A stretch of 38,185 nt of DNA, from contig JAKCWW010002982.1 in the NCBI GenBank assembly GCA_026260175.1, positions 7,305 through 45,489 of the forward strand, in the 5' to 3' direction. Shown here in pieces: positions 1 through 12,300 of this stretch. The position numbers and the translations under genes were made by a program. The first letter of the stretch is position 1. Every line of letters begins with the position of its first letter. This DNA comes from Reticulitermes lucifugus. Taxonomy: Eukaryota; Arthropoda; Insecta; Blattodea; Rhinotermitidae. Below the pieces are notes generated by a model. That model made no database searches. It saw only the letters and a list, made by a program, of their open reading frames with translations, and had not been told where the DNA came from.

Positions 1-135
1 AGAGGCTGAGTCGACCCCAGGGCCATAGTGCGGCCGGAAGGATTAAATCAATGAAAAATTCCAGTGACACCATCGGGAATCGAACCAGCGACCTTCCGGC
101 TTGTAGTGCAGTGCGCCACCGCGTGCCCCGCAAAA
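1..135 (-). repeat. tRNA-derived SINE fragment (family A), cut by the window edge
   Basis: Read on the minus strand, this stretch has the two internal RNA polymerase III promoter boxes of a tRNA-derived SINE. The B-box is the complement of gggaatcgaacc at 75-86, and an A-box-like TGGCGCACTGC is the complement of 108-118. The non-tRNA part at 1-60 contains gaggctgagtcgacc, which resembles sequence at 9890-9960, 13540-13590 and 14215-14270. It has no complete acceptor stem or matching 5' half, so it is a SINE and not a working tRNA gene. Confidence 0.6.
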
Positions 136-3100
136 GAATGTTATATCACATGAAATGTAGACTTTATTGAGACATACCACAACTTTTATACAGTTGTCTA
201 TACGGTATATACGTATTTGTGTGTGTATGTAACAAAATGTAAGGCGGTAATGCTTGGTTCTGCAATGTGTTATAATATGTAATGTGACTAGCTTTATAAC
301 AGTATGGTTATATCTGGAATAAATAATTATAAAGATGAAAGAAGTATTAAAATCACAAACAGTGCATTTAGGAACTGTGTGAACTCACTGTAAAGTCTTG
401 TCTTTATCCCTCCACTTTTTTGGATTAGCAATTTAAGTTTGTCGCTGGATCGCGCGTTTAAGTCTCCGTCTTCTAGCAGTTCTGCAAGTCGATTAGCTTC
501 GCGATGTTTACACAAGTTTAAGGTTGAACGTGAAATTTCCTCTTATTCAGGCTGTATAATTGTGACTTTATCTTCCCGAATGGGGTCTTCCTTTTTCTGT
601 GCGAGTGAGTTAATTACCAAAGTGCCGAAGACGTCGCCAGTGACGGGGCAAATGAAACTGATCTCACTGTACCTTCACCTTGGACTAGAGATTGGTACAT
701 ATTTTCTCATTACTTTGTTTAACGCCGAATTCTGAAATGTGTACCACGCAGCAGGTTATGTGTTAATTTAAATGTAAGTGTGTATTCGGGACCTACCCGG
801 TTATAATCTCTGGCGACCTTCTGTTCTGACGGAGGATGTTCCGTTGTTTACACCAGTCCGTTCAGACAGATGCGGCGGTAGTACGTTCTCTATAGGTCCT
901 ACGCCACGAAAGGAGATTGAATAGCTTTAATCTCTATCTGTTATCACTGAGATTTTTCGTAACTATCCTAGTATTTTCAAGTGAACATCGCGATAGTTCC
1001 TCCAAGAATATCACGACCTTCTCCTTTCTAATTCTTACCTATTCACCATTAATATTCGTATTCCCATCTAACTCTCTCATTCGAAGGTCTATGTAAATCC
1101 GATGAATTTGTCGGTGAATTGTAGTGCATAATATAATCATAATAATCTAGGCAACTTATAATATAACAGTATGGGGCTTTCACTTAACCATTGTTGCAGT
1201 GGAAACTCAAAATGCATTTTGTGTTTTTTTCACATTATTTCATAAACGGTACGATTTTCGGAGAAGTTTAGTGAAGATGAAATATGTGTTTTGGATTTCT
1301 CAACAAGTTCGTCTAAAACATTTCTCATTCTAAGAAGAATTCAGAGATGTCATAAAGTACATAGGTCTTCATGTGAAGTACCCGTTATTCTTGTAAGATT
1401 GTAATCAAACTTGAATCCTTTCGACAGATTTTCGAAAAATCTCCAAATCGTACCAATTTTCACGAAAATCTGTTGTTTTTCCATGAGGACGGACAGACAT
1501 GACGAAGGTGAAAGTCACTATTCGCAATGTTGCGAACGCGCTTGAAAATGGAAAGTATAAGGTAGTGTGAAGACGGCATACACCCGTGAGTACGCGATGC
1601 ACACATGATTTGTTATTCACTGAGATAGTGAACAGGATTTTATTGTGCCGATGTATAAATTCTTTTGTGCTCCATTCTCTTCTACACTCTTTCAGAATAG
1701 AAGTGGTAGTCCTTCGTGGAGGCCACGACCTGGATATTCACAACCGATATATGAGTTGCAACTCTGCACTACAGTACGTGTTCTCTCATGTTTGACGTTT
1801 TTTAATTTATAGACCGACGTTTTATTTTCTGACGCTTGTCATTGAGGTTTTTGTATTCCTACGTGATCATAGTACGTCAGCTGCTCCGCTTCTAACGGAA
1901 ACAACTGAATCAGTCGCGATATACATGATGTAGCGTTATTGTGTACGGGCAGCTACATAAAATTGTCTCTTACGTCTTTCCTGCACAGCAGTTACTGATT
2001 TTATTATCGCACGTCACGGATCTTGTGCTCGCGTCGCTCCGGGTTAAATCATATGAAGCTGTTTTAATTCCAAAGTCAGTGCGCTTATTGTGTGTGACCT
2101 ATTTTTGTTTCAGTGATGGGCCTTGCTCTGCCTTTCCATGCACTGCCACTAGACTTAAAATGTTTTTCGACAATTGTTGCCTGATACCCAATTTTCCCGT
2201 TTTGAGGTTTACAAGCGCAACAACGTGAATACAGTAGGATATGTGGACTTCCAGTATTGTGTGCTCTGTGCATAAGAAATAAAGCGTTAAATATTTTTCG
2301 AAGTCTAGACCCTCATGCCATATTTGAAATCCACTTTAATATTACCCGCACATATGCAACTATATATGTCAGGTGCTGACTTCTCCTCATGTTTTCCGAT
2401 TACTATTTCGTATGCAATGCTGATATCTTCCCATGCGTGACCGTCCAATCAGCTCGTCCTTATGAAATTTGTTGAAGATTACAAATTATTAAGCTCCCCA
2501 TTTTGTAATTTTTCCAATGTTATGTTAAGTACTTCCACCTGGACCCAATTATTCTCCTCAGGACCCTGTTCTCAGACACCTTTAAGCCATGCTCTTTACT
2601 TAATGTAAGAAACTTCCTTTCCTTATAAAACAGGAAAAAATGCTACATATATTTGTCATGTTAATCTCGCATTTCTCTCTGTTGTCTGTTCTCATGAATA
2701 TCACTGTTTATCTCTTATAATAGTTATGTTTTATGCGCCGTATTTACTACAACATTCCGTTAGCGTGAGTATGCACTAAGATGCACCGTACGTACGCAGC
2801 CGTATCGCTCCATTTCCACTACTAGGAACTAGTACTCTTTTGAAGGAAACATTGTCCACTGTAGGCATGAGATACATTTGCTAGAAGCGTTGACCCTTTT
2901 AGTGTTTGGTTTATTTGGTGTTTGAGAAGGTCAGTGAAGGAAACATGTCCTACTATATCTGAACACTTACAGCTGATTGTATGTACGTATATTGTACCGT
3001 CGACTTGTAACAGCAAACCGGATTCTTTTTAATAGAGGACAGCCTGGAAATAATTAAATTAGCCGTTTCCAATATCTGAAGCTGTGTCTGTTCTTTTGAA

Positions 3101-3775
3101 AGATTATATATTGATTAAATGAGGCGGCCCAGGTCCCCAAGGGGCTGTCGAGCCATTGGGAAAAAAGTATACATATATATATTGATTGGATATAAATTAC
3201 AGAATTATGACCACACGGTAAATTTGCCCCAGAAACCTTGTCTAAATAACCGAGTCTATGTAATGGATGGTGCTTTGTGTATAACGTATGATGTTGTCAT
3301 GTTTTATCCATGAGGATGGAGGTCGGCTGTGGGTTCTGAACGTGACTTCTTCATGGGGTCACCTTGACCTATTGCATTGCCTCCACGTGGATAGGCTACA
3401 GGAGGTCGTTCCCACAAAGACGCAATACTTATTACAAATCTTACCGAACAAATTAGCTTAATGTTAACACTAGACTTGCAGTCGGGAGGTGGTCGGTCCG
3501 AATTGTAATCGGCCAAATATCTTAACCGAGTTTTTAAGACCCTCCAGGTAAGCGGTGGGAAAATATCTAAAAATGTGCCGTGTATACACTGAGAAAGTTG
3601 TTCATGAGCCACACTGTAATGTTAACTGCATTTGAATAGACTGAATCTTGGCACTTATATACGGCTGATCTCTTCTTGTGATTTGTCTATACTCGTGTAT
3701 AGTATTGGATTCTTCGCCGTAGCATATGTAGTTACGTCTAATAAAGAAAGTACTGAATGTTAAGGAATCGCAGTA

Positions 3776-3905
3776 ACATAGTCGATACAGTGACAAGGCT
3801 ACGGGCCGGGAAGCACAGGAATCGTGGCTAGATTCCCGACAGAGGCAAGAAATGTTTTATTTTCTCGAAAGTGTCCACATTGACGATGGGTTTCCGTGGT
3901 TTTCT
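3776..3905 (+). repeat. Degraded SINE copy (family A)
   Basis: A tRNA-like head (gacaaggctacgggccggga) is followed by a B-box-like gctagattcccgaca. A tail reading aatgttttattttctcgaaa and tgtccacattgacgatggg then follows. The head, the TTTTCT-rich stretch and the AATGTCC-like motif recur in the same order at 13440-13590 and 26884-27060, so these are diverged members of one family. Confidence 0.5.
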
Positions 3906-4037
3906 TCGGCCCGTCGAGGCAAATTTGAGGGCGATACTTTAAATTGGGCCACTGCCGTTTCTCTTCGCATCCTTTCCAATTCATGATTCAATGACAAAAT
4001 ATATTCTGAGTTACTGACATGGTCGTTAAATAGACTG

Positions 4038-4073
<36 letters not shown>

Positions 4074-4101
4074 TTATTAATATTATTATTACTACTACTG
4101 C
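4038..4101. repeat. CTA/ATT trinucleotide microsatellite
   Basis: About a dozen CTA units are followed by ATT units and then further CTA and CTG units. On the minus strand this reads as a run of serine codons, which explains the Ser-rich open frame there; it is not a gene. Confidence 0.9.
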
Positions 4102-5542
4102 CACTGCTGCTGTCACCGACGCCACTACTGCTGCACATACAAGGTGTCGAAAAGTGCTTATATTTTACACATTAGTGTTTGCTTTACTGAGTTAAGCACC
4201 ACAGTGAAGAAAGAGAAGTCCCGTTAAGACATTCACTCTTTTTTATTTCACTTGGTTTTAGAACTTATGGGAAAAGCAAAGTAATGCATGAAAAGTTTTA
4301 TTGTTTTTATAAACCTGATTACGAAGACGATGATATATTGCTGCTGTGATGAGTCTCGTGTATAATGCCTGAGCATCTTCACCGCTACAGAGTATACGAA
4401 AAAAATCCAGCATTGAAAATTGTGTACACTCGACCCACCCTCCATGTTTTACAGGATGGTTTAATCTACAAGTCATCGAAGCTGTTTCATCTGAAGGGGT
4501 TACGTAGTATCGATCGAGATGTGTCATAAATAGTCAGTGTATTAGACATGGGAATGAAGCGGTGCTTTTGAAGATACGACCCCGGCACTTGCCTGCAAAA
4601 TTTGAGATAACCAATGAAAAAGTTGATTCAGGATTGCCTGTAACACGGTCTATATTCCTAACGTTTACCTACTAAGCCCATGTCTAGAATGTTACCACTA
4701 CTTCAGCATGCTCGGTCCTCACATTCTTTGTCTCCGAAATTACACGGTGGGTTTTTGTGAATTTCGCATTGCATGTATATGCTAAATGTTACTGGGATAA
4801 TTTAATTTTGTCCCGTGTTGGCCCAGTGTAACACCTAAATTACATGAAAGCCCAATGGGAAATTTCTGTTTTTTTTTTTAATATGGGTAATGTTATAAAT
4901 GCAACATGTATTCCAAACGTTTTACGCTGTGATTGTTGCAGGAAATGCAAGGCAAAACAAGTTTTATCTCCTTACAGGAGCACATATTTGGCCTTAGGAC
5001 AAGAGATCTGTGTCGGCAGTAAATGAAAAATGTCAAAGAAATGTAAAGTAACAAAGAAGCCATTTGTCAAGTATATGTACTTCTAGTTATAATGTATTTT
5101 TTACTTCTGTTAGATTGACCAACGCACACCACGATTAGGGTAGCACTGCTGTAACGCACGACACCTGTTGCAATACACGATACAGTACACTGACAAACAT
5201 ATGTGGATGTTACTGACAAAGATGTCTGAATATCTTAATAAGTTTTTAAGTTGCCGATAATTTTTAAAGTAAATCCAGCTGACAGAATTTGACAGCACTG
5301 CCACACACACACTATCTTTATTCCTTCACTGTTTCCAATGAAAAACAACTGATCTGAGTAGTAGTTGTGGCGTGAAGATAGTTTCAAGCTGTTGTATTCT
5401 TCAGAAATTTTTTCAATTATTTTTCTAATGGAAGGGTAACTGAAGTGTCGCACACTGACTTATTTACTTAACTTAGCCCCATGTGACATGTGGCCCTTGC
5501 CAAACATTAAATATTCACTTACAGTAACCCAATATAAGCTGA

Positions 5543-5553
5543 TGACCTTAATT
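5543..5553 (-). promoter_or_regulatory. RORE-like site upstream of cyc (weak)
   Basis: The minus strand reads AATTAAGGTCA, one mismatch from the ROR/HR3/E75 response element WAWNTRGGTCA. It lies about 700 bp before the first recognised cyc coding exon. In several insects cyc/Bmal1 transcription is controlled by the nuclear receptors HR3 and E75, so the location makes sense, but one near-match in 6 kb could be chance. Confidence 0.25.
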
Positions 5554-6038
5554 TGACAGTGTTGAATACATGCCACCAAAGAAGACGTCTTAAATAATGT
5601 ATGCAGTTTGCTACATAGGGGACGTGGATGTGCAGACAGAGGGAGGGGTACATTATGTCTAGGGATAGAGATATTTTGCCCTCTCTCTTCCGTATTAAAC
5701 GTGACAAATATGAGAGAGAAACAAAGCCAGACACGAACCGTCGAGATTAAAGGTATGAAACCCAAACATTCATCAAGGAACTTTCTCATGGGCCTCACCT
5801 TGAGCCAGAGGAATCCAGTCCCCTCACCTTGTACCGTTTTAGTTAAGATTCTTTTTAATATTATTCTACGTTACAGGCTGTGCCTGCCAAGTGGTCTTTT
5901 TGCTTGATGGTTTACAATCGAAATGTTGTGGTATGTGATAAAATATTTTTGGGCGACTAAACAATTCATTTCGGAGACAAGTCCAAAATTTCTTAGACCT
6001 CTCTCTGTCTCTCTTCGAGGCAGATTTTGCTTCGAATT

Positions 6039-6044
6039 CACGTG
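6039..6044. promoter_or_regulatory. Canonical E-box CACGTG
   Basis: A perfect palindromic CACGTG lies 213 bp upstream of the proposed cyc ATG, with a second one 90 bp further on. CACGTG is the site bound by CLK:CYC (CLOCK:BMAL1) heterodimers and by other bHLH factors. Function is inferred from position only. Confidence 0.35.
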
Positions 6045-6128
6045 GCTGATTGCTCGAGAGGATTTCATCACTTTTAGTCTCTGTTCAAGCTTCAAGTGTT
6101 AAAATCGTTTCAGGCATTTCTCGTCTCC

Positions 6129-6134
6129 CACGTG
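6129..6134. promoter_or_regulatory. Second canonical E-box CACGTG
   Basis: A perfect CACGTG lies 123 bp upstream of the proposed cyc ATG, paired with the copy at 6039-6044. Other CACGTG copies are isolated ones inside introns or far from exons (about 3385, 10111, 31917 and 35293), so the close pair next to the first coding exon stands out modestly. Confidence 0.35.
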
Positions 6135-6251
6135 CATATTACATGTAGGTCCCCTCTCATTCTTTTTAGTGTATGTGCCTAACAATATCTGAAGAACACA
6201 CATTTTGAACCTCATAATTACGTTAGGTTGTCTTAAAAATTGAGGAATTGT

Positions 6252-6397
6252 ATGTCGTCTTTTAGAAGTTCCTGTTCCACATCCATGTACCCAGGAGGCG
6301 ATCCGAATCCGACACTATCTAGCGGAGTGGCCATGGAACTGCAGCAGACTGTGCATAGCACCAGAGAGCTGACCAGGAAACGGAAGTTCTCTTTCAG
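6252..6397 (+). CDS. cyc: cyc coding exon 1 (N-terminus)
   Basis: It ends at the donor CAG|GTACGA in phase 2 and joins exactly to the exon at 11309. It encodes a Ser/Pro/Gly-rich leader, the stretch [11 protein letters not shown], and [11 protein letters not shown], a basic patch suited to a nuclear signal. The 3' border is well supported by phase and by the TRKRK-to-acidic-linker order that I recall from other insect CYC proteins. The 5' border is not: either translation starts at ATG 6252, or an upstream exon splices in at 6266 and a later ATG such as 6285 is used. Confidence 0.75.
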
Positions 6398-9300
6398 GTA
6401 CGAGAAACGGTCCATACAACCTCCGTCTTTAGCCGAGGTCTGTAACATTTTCTTTGCTGTAAACGAGAAAAATTGCCTTGAAACTGTTCCGTTAACCATA
6501 ATTGCATGTCAGACCACCTAACCTCATGGTTCAGGGTCGTTATGGAAGAGTTACTCAGTCGGTCAGGAAATTCCCTGCTGACGTACAACTCAAAGTTTTT
6601 TTTTGTTCACAATTTTAAGAAACCAACAAATGCACTATATTATCAAGTATTGTTTCTTTGGGGGGGTTCCGTGATTCTTCCACTGGGGTCTATAATGCGC
6701 CAGTTTAATCCAGTTTACACATTCACACCTCGTTTATTTAAGATAATGTTAATATTATTCTGTGACCTACTATTAGGTCCGCCCTTGAGATTTCCCGACC
6801 AAAGTATTTGTGCACTTCACTAGCCTCATGCATGCCCCCTCCAATTTCTTGACTTATTAAGTCTAATAATATTAGGCGAACAGTCCTGAGGATGATCTTG
6901 ATTATGTAATTTTCTACAGTTTTTTTCCTAGATAATAACATTCTCCTCCCTTTTTTATGAAACACAATCATTTACTCCTTCCTCAGGATGAGGGGTATGT
7001 TTCACAGCCAGAGAAAAGAAACGAATGCGTTTTTTTTTTGTGTTTGCTTTTCCATCTTTAGTTATTGCACCAGCCTGCTGAAGCCGTCTGTGTGGATCCA
7101 TTTTGGTGTTCATTAACTCATAAACAATCCTAGTCTTAACGAGGAAAATCCTAACTCCATGATGGATTAGTCCCTTGGCAATTGAAAACGTGTCTGCTTA
7201 GACTACCAGATATGCCTCTACGCCAGAGAAGTTGCCGCGCATGTACGGCGTTACCCGAACTCGGCATAAGAAGGGAATATTTTACCTTACTTTCTTACTC
7301 AAAAATATATTAGTCTTACGAGATCGCCATGCTGTTCGTGTCCAGTTCAACTTTTGAAACAGCTGACTGATTTTCATAAAACCTGACGTGAAACACCATT
7401 CGAGGGCACCCCAACGCCGTGCTTTTAAGGCGCATTAGCAAAGCAGTGGCCAAAAGTGACTGCTGGCTTTGTCGTAGCTGTATGCCGTACGTCTGTCCGT
7501 ATGGAACAATTCGACCTCCACTGGACGAATTTTCATGAATATTTATGTTGGGGATTTGTACTGAAATTTGTCCACATATTCCAGTTTTTTTTAAATCGGA
7601 CCAAAATAACAGACACTACATAACGATATACGTACATTTATGACTACTCGTATTTTGTTACTAACGTCACCGTGGTTACCTTGGTCACTGAGGTTACCAG
7701 TGTTTCTGTAATTTCTGTGGTTACCTTGGTTACTATGATTACAACGTTTTGCTGCGGTTACGCGAAAGTGCCAGATGGGTTTCTTTCTGTGGACGTTTCC
7801 TATCTTGTTAATTTCTTGCAGTCAATTATAACCACATGGTGGTCGCGCAAACCTGGAAGGCTATAGCGTTTTGAAATTGTGGATGGGAATAGATCTTGGC
7901 GAAATATATGACTTTTGTCAAAGTAATATATTTTGCACTCATAGAATGTAAAATAACGAGGTGACGGCGGTTCGAAAAATTGTATAATGAACGTGTAATG
8001 GGGAGGTTGCATCCGTTGGTTAGCCTGCCAGTTCGCTGCATATTTCAACTCCTACGCTTCTTAATTTATTGCAGAGACAATTTTGTGTTGGAATGTTGGT
8101 ACCAGAAGCTGTTTGGCAAACCCCTATTTCATATGAGATTCGACTCCAGCGTTTCAGATTTTCTCAACAGCAGAGTTGGAGCATGCATGTAGGTTTCTTT
8201 AGATAATTTGCATTACACTTCTGTACGAGAAGTTGCCGTATTTTAAGGCAGTGAAACGTGGACGCTATGTATGGCGCTGGAAACCGATATATCGTACTGA
8301 AAGACATCTGGGATTGAATAATCTACTTCTAACAGATCTTCCCAGTATTTATTTATTTTGTGTATTAGTGTACATAACGCTTATTTGACATTATCAGCTT
8401 TACCTGTGCCCTACCACAGAACATTGCATTATAGCTTAGGCCTACCCTTCGCCCACAGAGGTATACAATGCGAGATTTCTGGTTTTCACAGCGGTGTTGA
8501 CGAAGAATCAAGTCTTCTGAGGTAGGACGCGGTGTCGATTTGTAAATGCTTCCTGGACTACCTGACGTCGTAAGCTGCAATCTCCTCCGAAACGTCGGTA
8601 ACTATTTATCACAGACACGGCATCATAGCCCAGAAGACTTTAATTCCCATCACCACTGCCGTGAGAACCTCATATCTCGTTGGCGAATTTCTTGACTTTC
8701 TCAGCAGCTATTGCTTTCTTTAGAATTGAATTGTTTCAATGAGTTTATTACGCTTTGCCTTGTTTTAAGAGGGAAAGAAAACATGCAAATTGATGTGTCA
8801 ACCTGGCACACAGTGAGCAAGTTACGCTAAAGTTGACCCTTTTTGTGAAATACAGGTTTCCCACTCCAAACCAAAATGTCATACTGTTATACTATAACAA
8901 TTTGTTAAGAAACCGTATGAGCTGGGACGCAGTACATTATCTGTTCAGACTCTTTCCTGATGTTTCGGACGCAAGGATTAACTCTACTTTGATTAATTTC
9001 GTAAAGGGGATGGGACTGTATTTATTACATACATATCAGAAGTCACACGAAAGAGTGTGTGTGTGTGCGTGCGTGCGTGCGCGTGTACGTACACACACGC
9101 ACAGACTAATAGTTTCGAGAGAACACTGATTTATTTCCGGATGTTTGAGAGTAGGTGGATTGACAGATAGGGTGGGAGCTGGAATCAACAGAAGAGGGTA
9201 TGGGGTGTTTTTAGAACGTTGGCGGTAACACGAATCAGGTTACAGTGAAACATGTACCGGAAGTCGTGTTTTTTCGTCGACTGGAATACGCTCCTCTTAT

Positions 9301-12300
9301 TAAAGGAGCCTTTGTGCTTTGTATGTAAAACGCGTTTGGAAAATAATCTTACGCAATTGATTCGTGATGCGTAATTAAAGGGAATTAAAACGATTCGTGC
9401 TGAAGGGAGTCAAGTGTAAATTTTATTTTTTCCTCTCCCTTAATCCAGCCAATTATCGGGTCAGAGGTGAAATCCCAATTAAGGATAGAGGTTTGTTACA
9501 ACGCGCTGGCTGGTCTGGCCTATCGCACATTTTAGGAACTGTGACATATGCTGTGGAGCATTGGTAGAATGATGACGGGTAAGGAAAAGTCGAAGTATTC
9601 GTACAAAAAATTCTACTGCACCGCCGCCAGCGCAACAGTTTGTTATTCTAGTCGGTCTGCACTTCGTCATGAATCTTGGCAGTCTCTCTGTCTGAATTCT
9701 GTCAACGTTGCCAATCCACTTGTTTTTATAATCAACAATTTTTGTCAACACATATTCGGTCTCTAAAAGGTAAAGTTCACCCTAGAACAGGCCATGAAGG
9801 CCCAAAGGGGGAGTAGAGGTTTAGCTCTACTCTTCCCTTAACCTCGGCGCTAGATGGGGGTGGGTGGTCAACGCCAAACCCCGGCCGCTTTACCCCCGGG
9901 AATGACACGGCACCCATTGTACAGGAGGCTGGGTAGGTCTCTAGTTCATCCCAAATGTCTCTATTCCTTTTTTGGTATTTCTTCTTATGTGGCGGTCTAT
10001 AAGTACGAATTTCATATCAGCAGTAATGATTCTTCATTCGTCTCTGGTCTTTAATGTCCACGTTTCATTTTGATGTGTCTTATATTTCTTTAGAATTATT
10101 TATTGCCTAATCACGTGTGTGTGATTTCAATCTGTTGGTTAAGCCACTCTACCCTTAAGCGACATTTCAAGTTTGCTCGTTGGATGAAGCCGTCCAACGA
10201 TTCTCTTCCTTTGGGTTCACTTTGGAAATGTCTGGGAATTGTAGAATGTTTGACGCGGCGCACAAAGATAATTACTTGGTAATTACCGTCGAGGGTTGAG
10301 ACCTCACACCCCACGATCTGTAATGTCAAAGCCCACCCTAAATCATGTGGTGTTAGGGGGGTTTCAGATCATCAAAAGTCCGATGTGTGTTAAGTACGCC
10401 GACTTGTGATCCGGCTTCCCACAGTTGACGTTAGTCAGAACTTGAATAATATGAAACGTAACAACCGAAGTTTACAGAATTTCTTGAGTTTTCTGGAAGT
10501 ATCGACATGTTAATTGTGATATATATTATGCTTACAGAAGAAGAAAGTTACTCACATTTACCTGGTTTATTGTAAAAAAGGAAAGTTAATAAGCGGAAAC
10601 GAACCCTTTGTTACTCATATATTCAGTTGACAGACACAATATGCGTACATTTACTCGCATAGGAGGCCTGTTTTCAGCTTTCCCCCCCCCCTCTCTGCAT
10701 AGCTGGTGCAAGGTAATGCTCCGCTTTTATCCATGCGGTACGCGGTTTAGCCTTAGGCTATTCGCTGTTTCGAAGTTTTCATGGGTTTTCTCCGTCTGTA
10801 AATGTGACCGCCAGTATAGTCGTTCCAAATCATTCATTACGCAACACTGATGATTATCACCCTCTCTCTTTTTATTCCATGTAGTCTATGCAGTTAAAAC
10901 AGGATGTTTAAATAACGTGTAAATCAATCACAGTCGATGAGAGGACAAAATGTCTGTGCCTATTAAGGCTGTGCCAGACTGTTCCTTTATGCCACTTTTT
11001 ATGGACTGTTTTTTCAAGTGTGTTCACCAGCCATTTGTAATCGAAAATTTTAACGTGACCGTATTTAATGTATTGTCACATGTTTTGTGGACCTTGGATT
11101 TGTGACTTATTATTCTTAATTTTAAAGAAATGCCAGCGTGGCTGTCATGCAGACGTCCGAGATGGAAATAATACTAGCGCCATTTAATGTATAATCTTGA
11201 AATATATATTTTAACAGATCTTTCGAAAGTATGCAACGACTTTCCTCCCCGCTCTCCCCCCCCCCCACACACATAAAAGATGCAATACTTGGTCCTCTTT
11301 TATTGCAGCAAAAGCAGTGACTTGGAAGATGACAATGGAGAAGATGCCAAGTCGGTGCGTACCGAGGACAATAAGAAGTAAGTGCCCGTCATTGTTACAT
11401 TAATCAAAGACAATAACAAATAGGTGACTGTCATTATTTTTTCAGTTATGAGCAATAAGCAGTAAGTGTCAGAAGTCACTTTACCTCCTCAACTGGGGAG
11501 TTTAGCTTTTTATATTTGTATCTTCGTGTTGTCGCAGAGTGTTTGATTTACGTATTACAAACATTAAAGTTAATCCACGAATTACTGTAAAGATCGGCTG
11601 CACAGCATGTAAACATGGTTTGCTGCTCAATAATCTACCGAAAGAAATAAAACTGTTTAAAAATAAAGGGAGCAAATGCGAACGGAAACTATATGTCTGA
11701 CCACCCACTTCCATCTAGCGCTGAAACTGACATTAATAATGAGAGGAGCTAGACCTCCATTCCTCCATATCCCTTTATGGCTTGCATAGGGACAACTTTA
11801 TCTTTGCCTCACTTCACAAAATTTTGTATCATATTAAAGAATATCGAAACACATAATACAGGTTACGTCTGTGATAATATTTGTCTAAAGTGTTTGATGT
11901 TATCTGTAGAGTCGGTTCTGCTATTATGTTTTTATTTAACCCGAATTTGGTATAACGCGGTTGATGAATAGGTGAACGCTGTTTGTGTAACTAGAACTTC
12001 CGCCAATTTTTTTTCTGATCGACCAAATTTTTATTACGCGATTTTCTATAATGCGAGGTCGCAACTATCGCTTTATAACAGAACTGACTGTATTTCTAAT
12101 TATAAACGCTCTTCAGCAGACCCATAGTTCTGAAAATATATTATGGAGCTTTGAAAGCACCTGTCAGGTTAGGCTTCTTAATTATTTGTACACTGATTAG
12201 TTATTAGTTTTAATTTCCTGATAACTTGTGTGTGTCTGCCTGTCTTTGTATTTGCTTGTGATATATGGCTGTAAATGGTCTTTGGAAGGAAATGAATAAA

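Larger units (their letters stand above)
136..6251. other. Upstream region of cyc without a recognised gene
   Basis: About 6 kb before the first recognisable cyc coding exon. Open frames here are short, overlap on both strands and match no family I know. The region is rich in CpG compared with the gene bodies. It holds a SINE copy near 3776-3905, a CTA microsatellite at 4038-4101, a possible antisense repeat copy near 1395-1540, and two CACGTG motifs just before the coding exon. Non-coding first exons and the promoter of cyc presumably lie here or just outside, but I cannot place a transcription start. Confidence 0.6.
6398..11308 (+). other. cyc intron 1 (4.9 kb)
   Basis: It contains a repeat copy with a 9-bp minisatellite (7432-7765), a repeat motif with a GAAAC core (8590-8650), a GT-rich palindromic tract (9055-9102) and a SINE-like tail (9777-9965). 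It ends in very C-rich pyrimidine tracts (10681-10692 and 11259-11272). CpG remains frequent, as in the upstream region. No coding exon is recognised inside it. Confidence 0.7.

Noticed and set aside
61-125. Possible tRNA gene on the minus strand
   Set aside because: Only A- and B-box-like parts are present, with no matching acceptor stem, and the sequence continues into a SINE tail; it is a tRNA-derived repeat.
3857-4138. 93-codon Ser/Asn-rich open frame on the minus strand
   Set aside because: It is produced by the CTA/ATT microsatellite and an adjoining SINE fragment.
5460-5798. 112-codon open frame on the minus strand
   Set aside because: No recognisable domain, overlapping open frames on both strands, and no splice or codon pattern supporting a gene.
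7672-7866. Val/Thr-rich open frame
   Set aside because: It is a reading of the 9-bp minisatellite, not a protein gene.
10111-10116. E-box CACGTG in cyc intron 1 as a clock enhancer
   Set aside because: An isolated motif at about the frequency expected by chance, lying in repeat-rich DNA.
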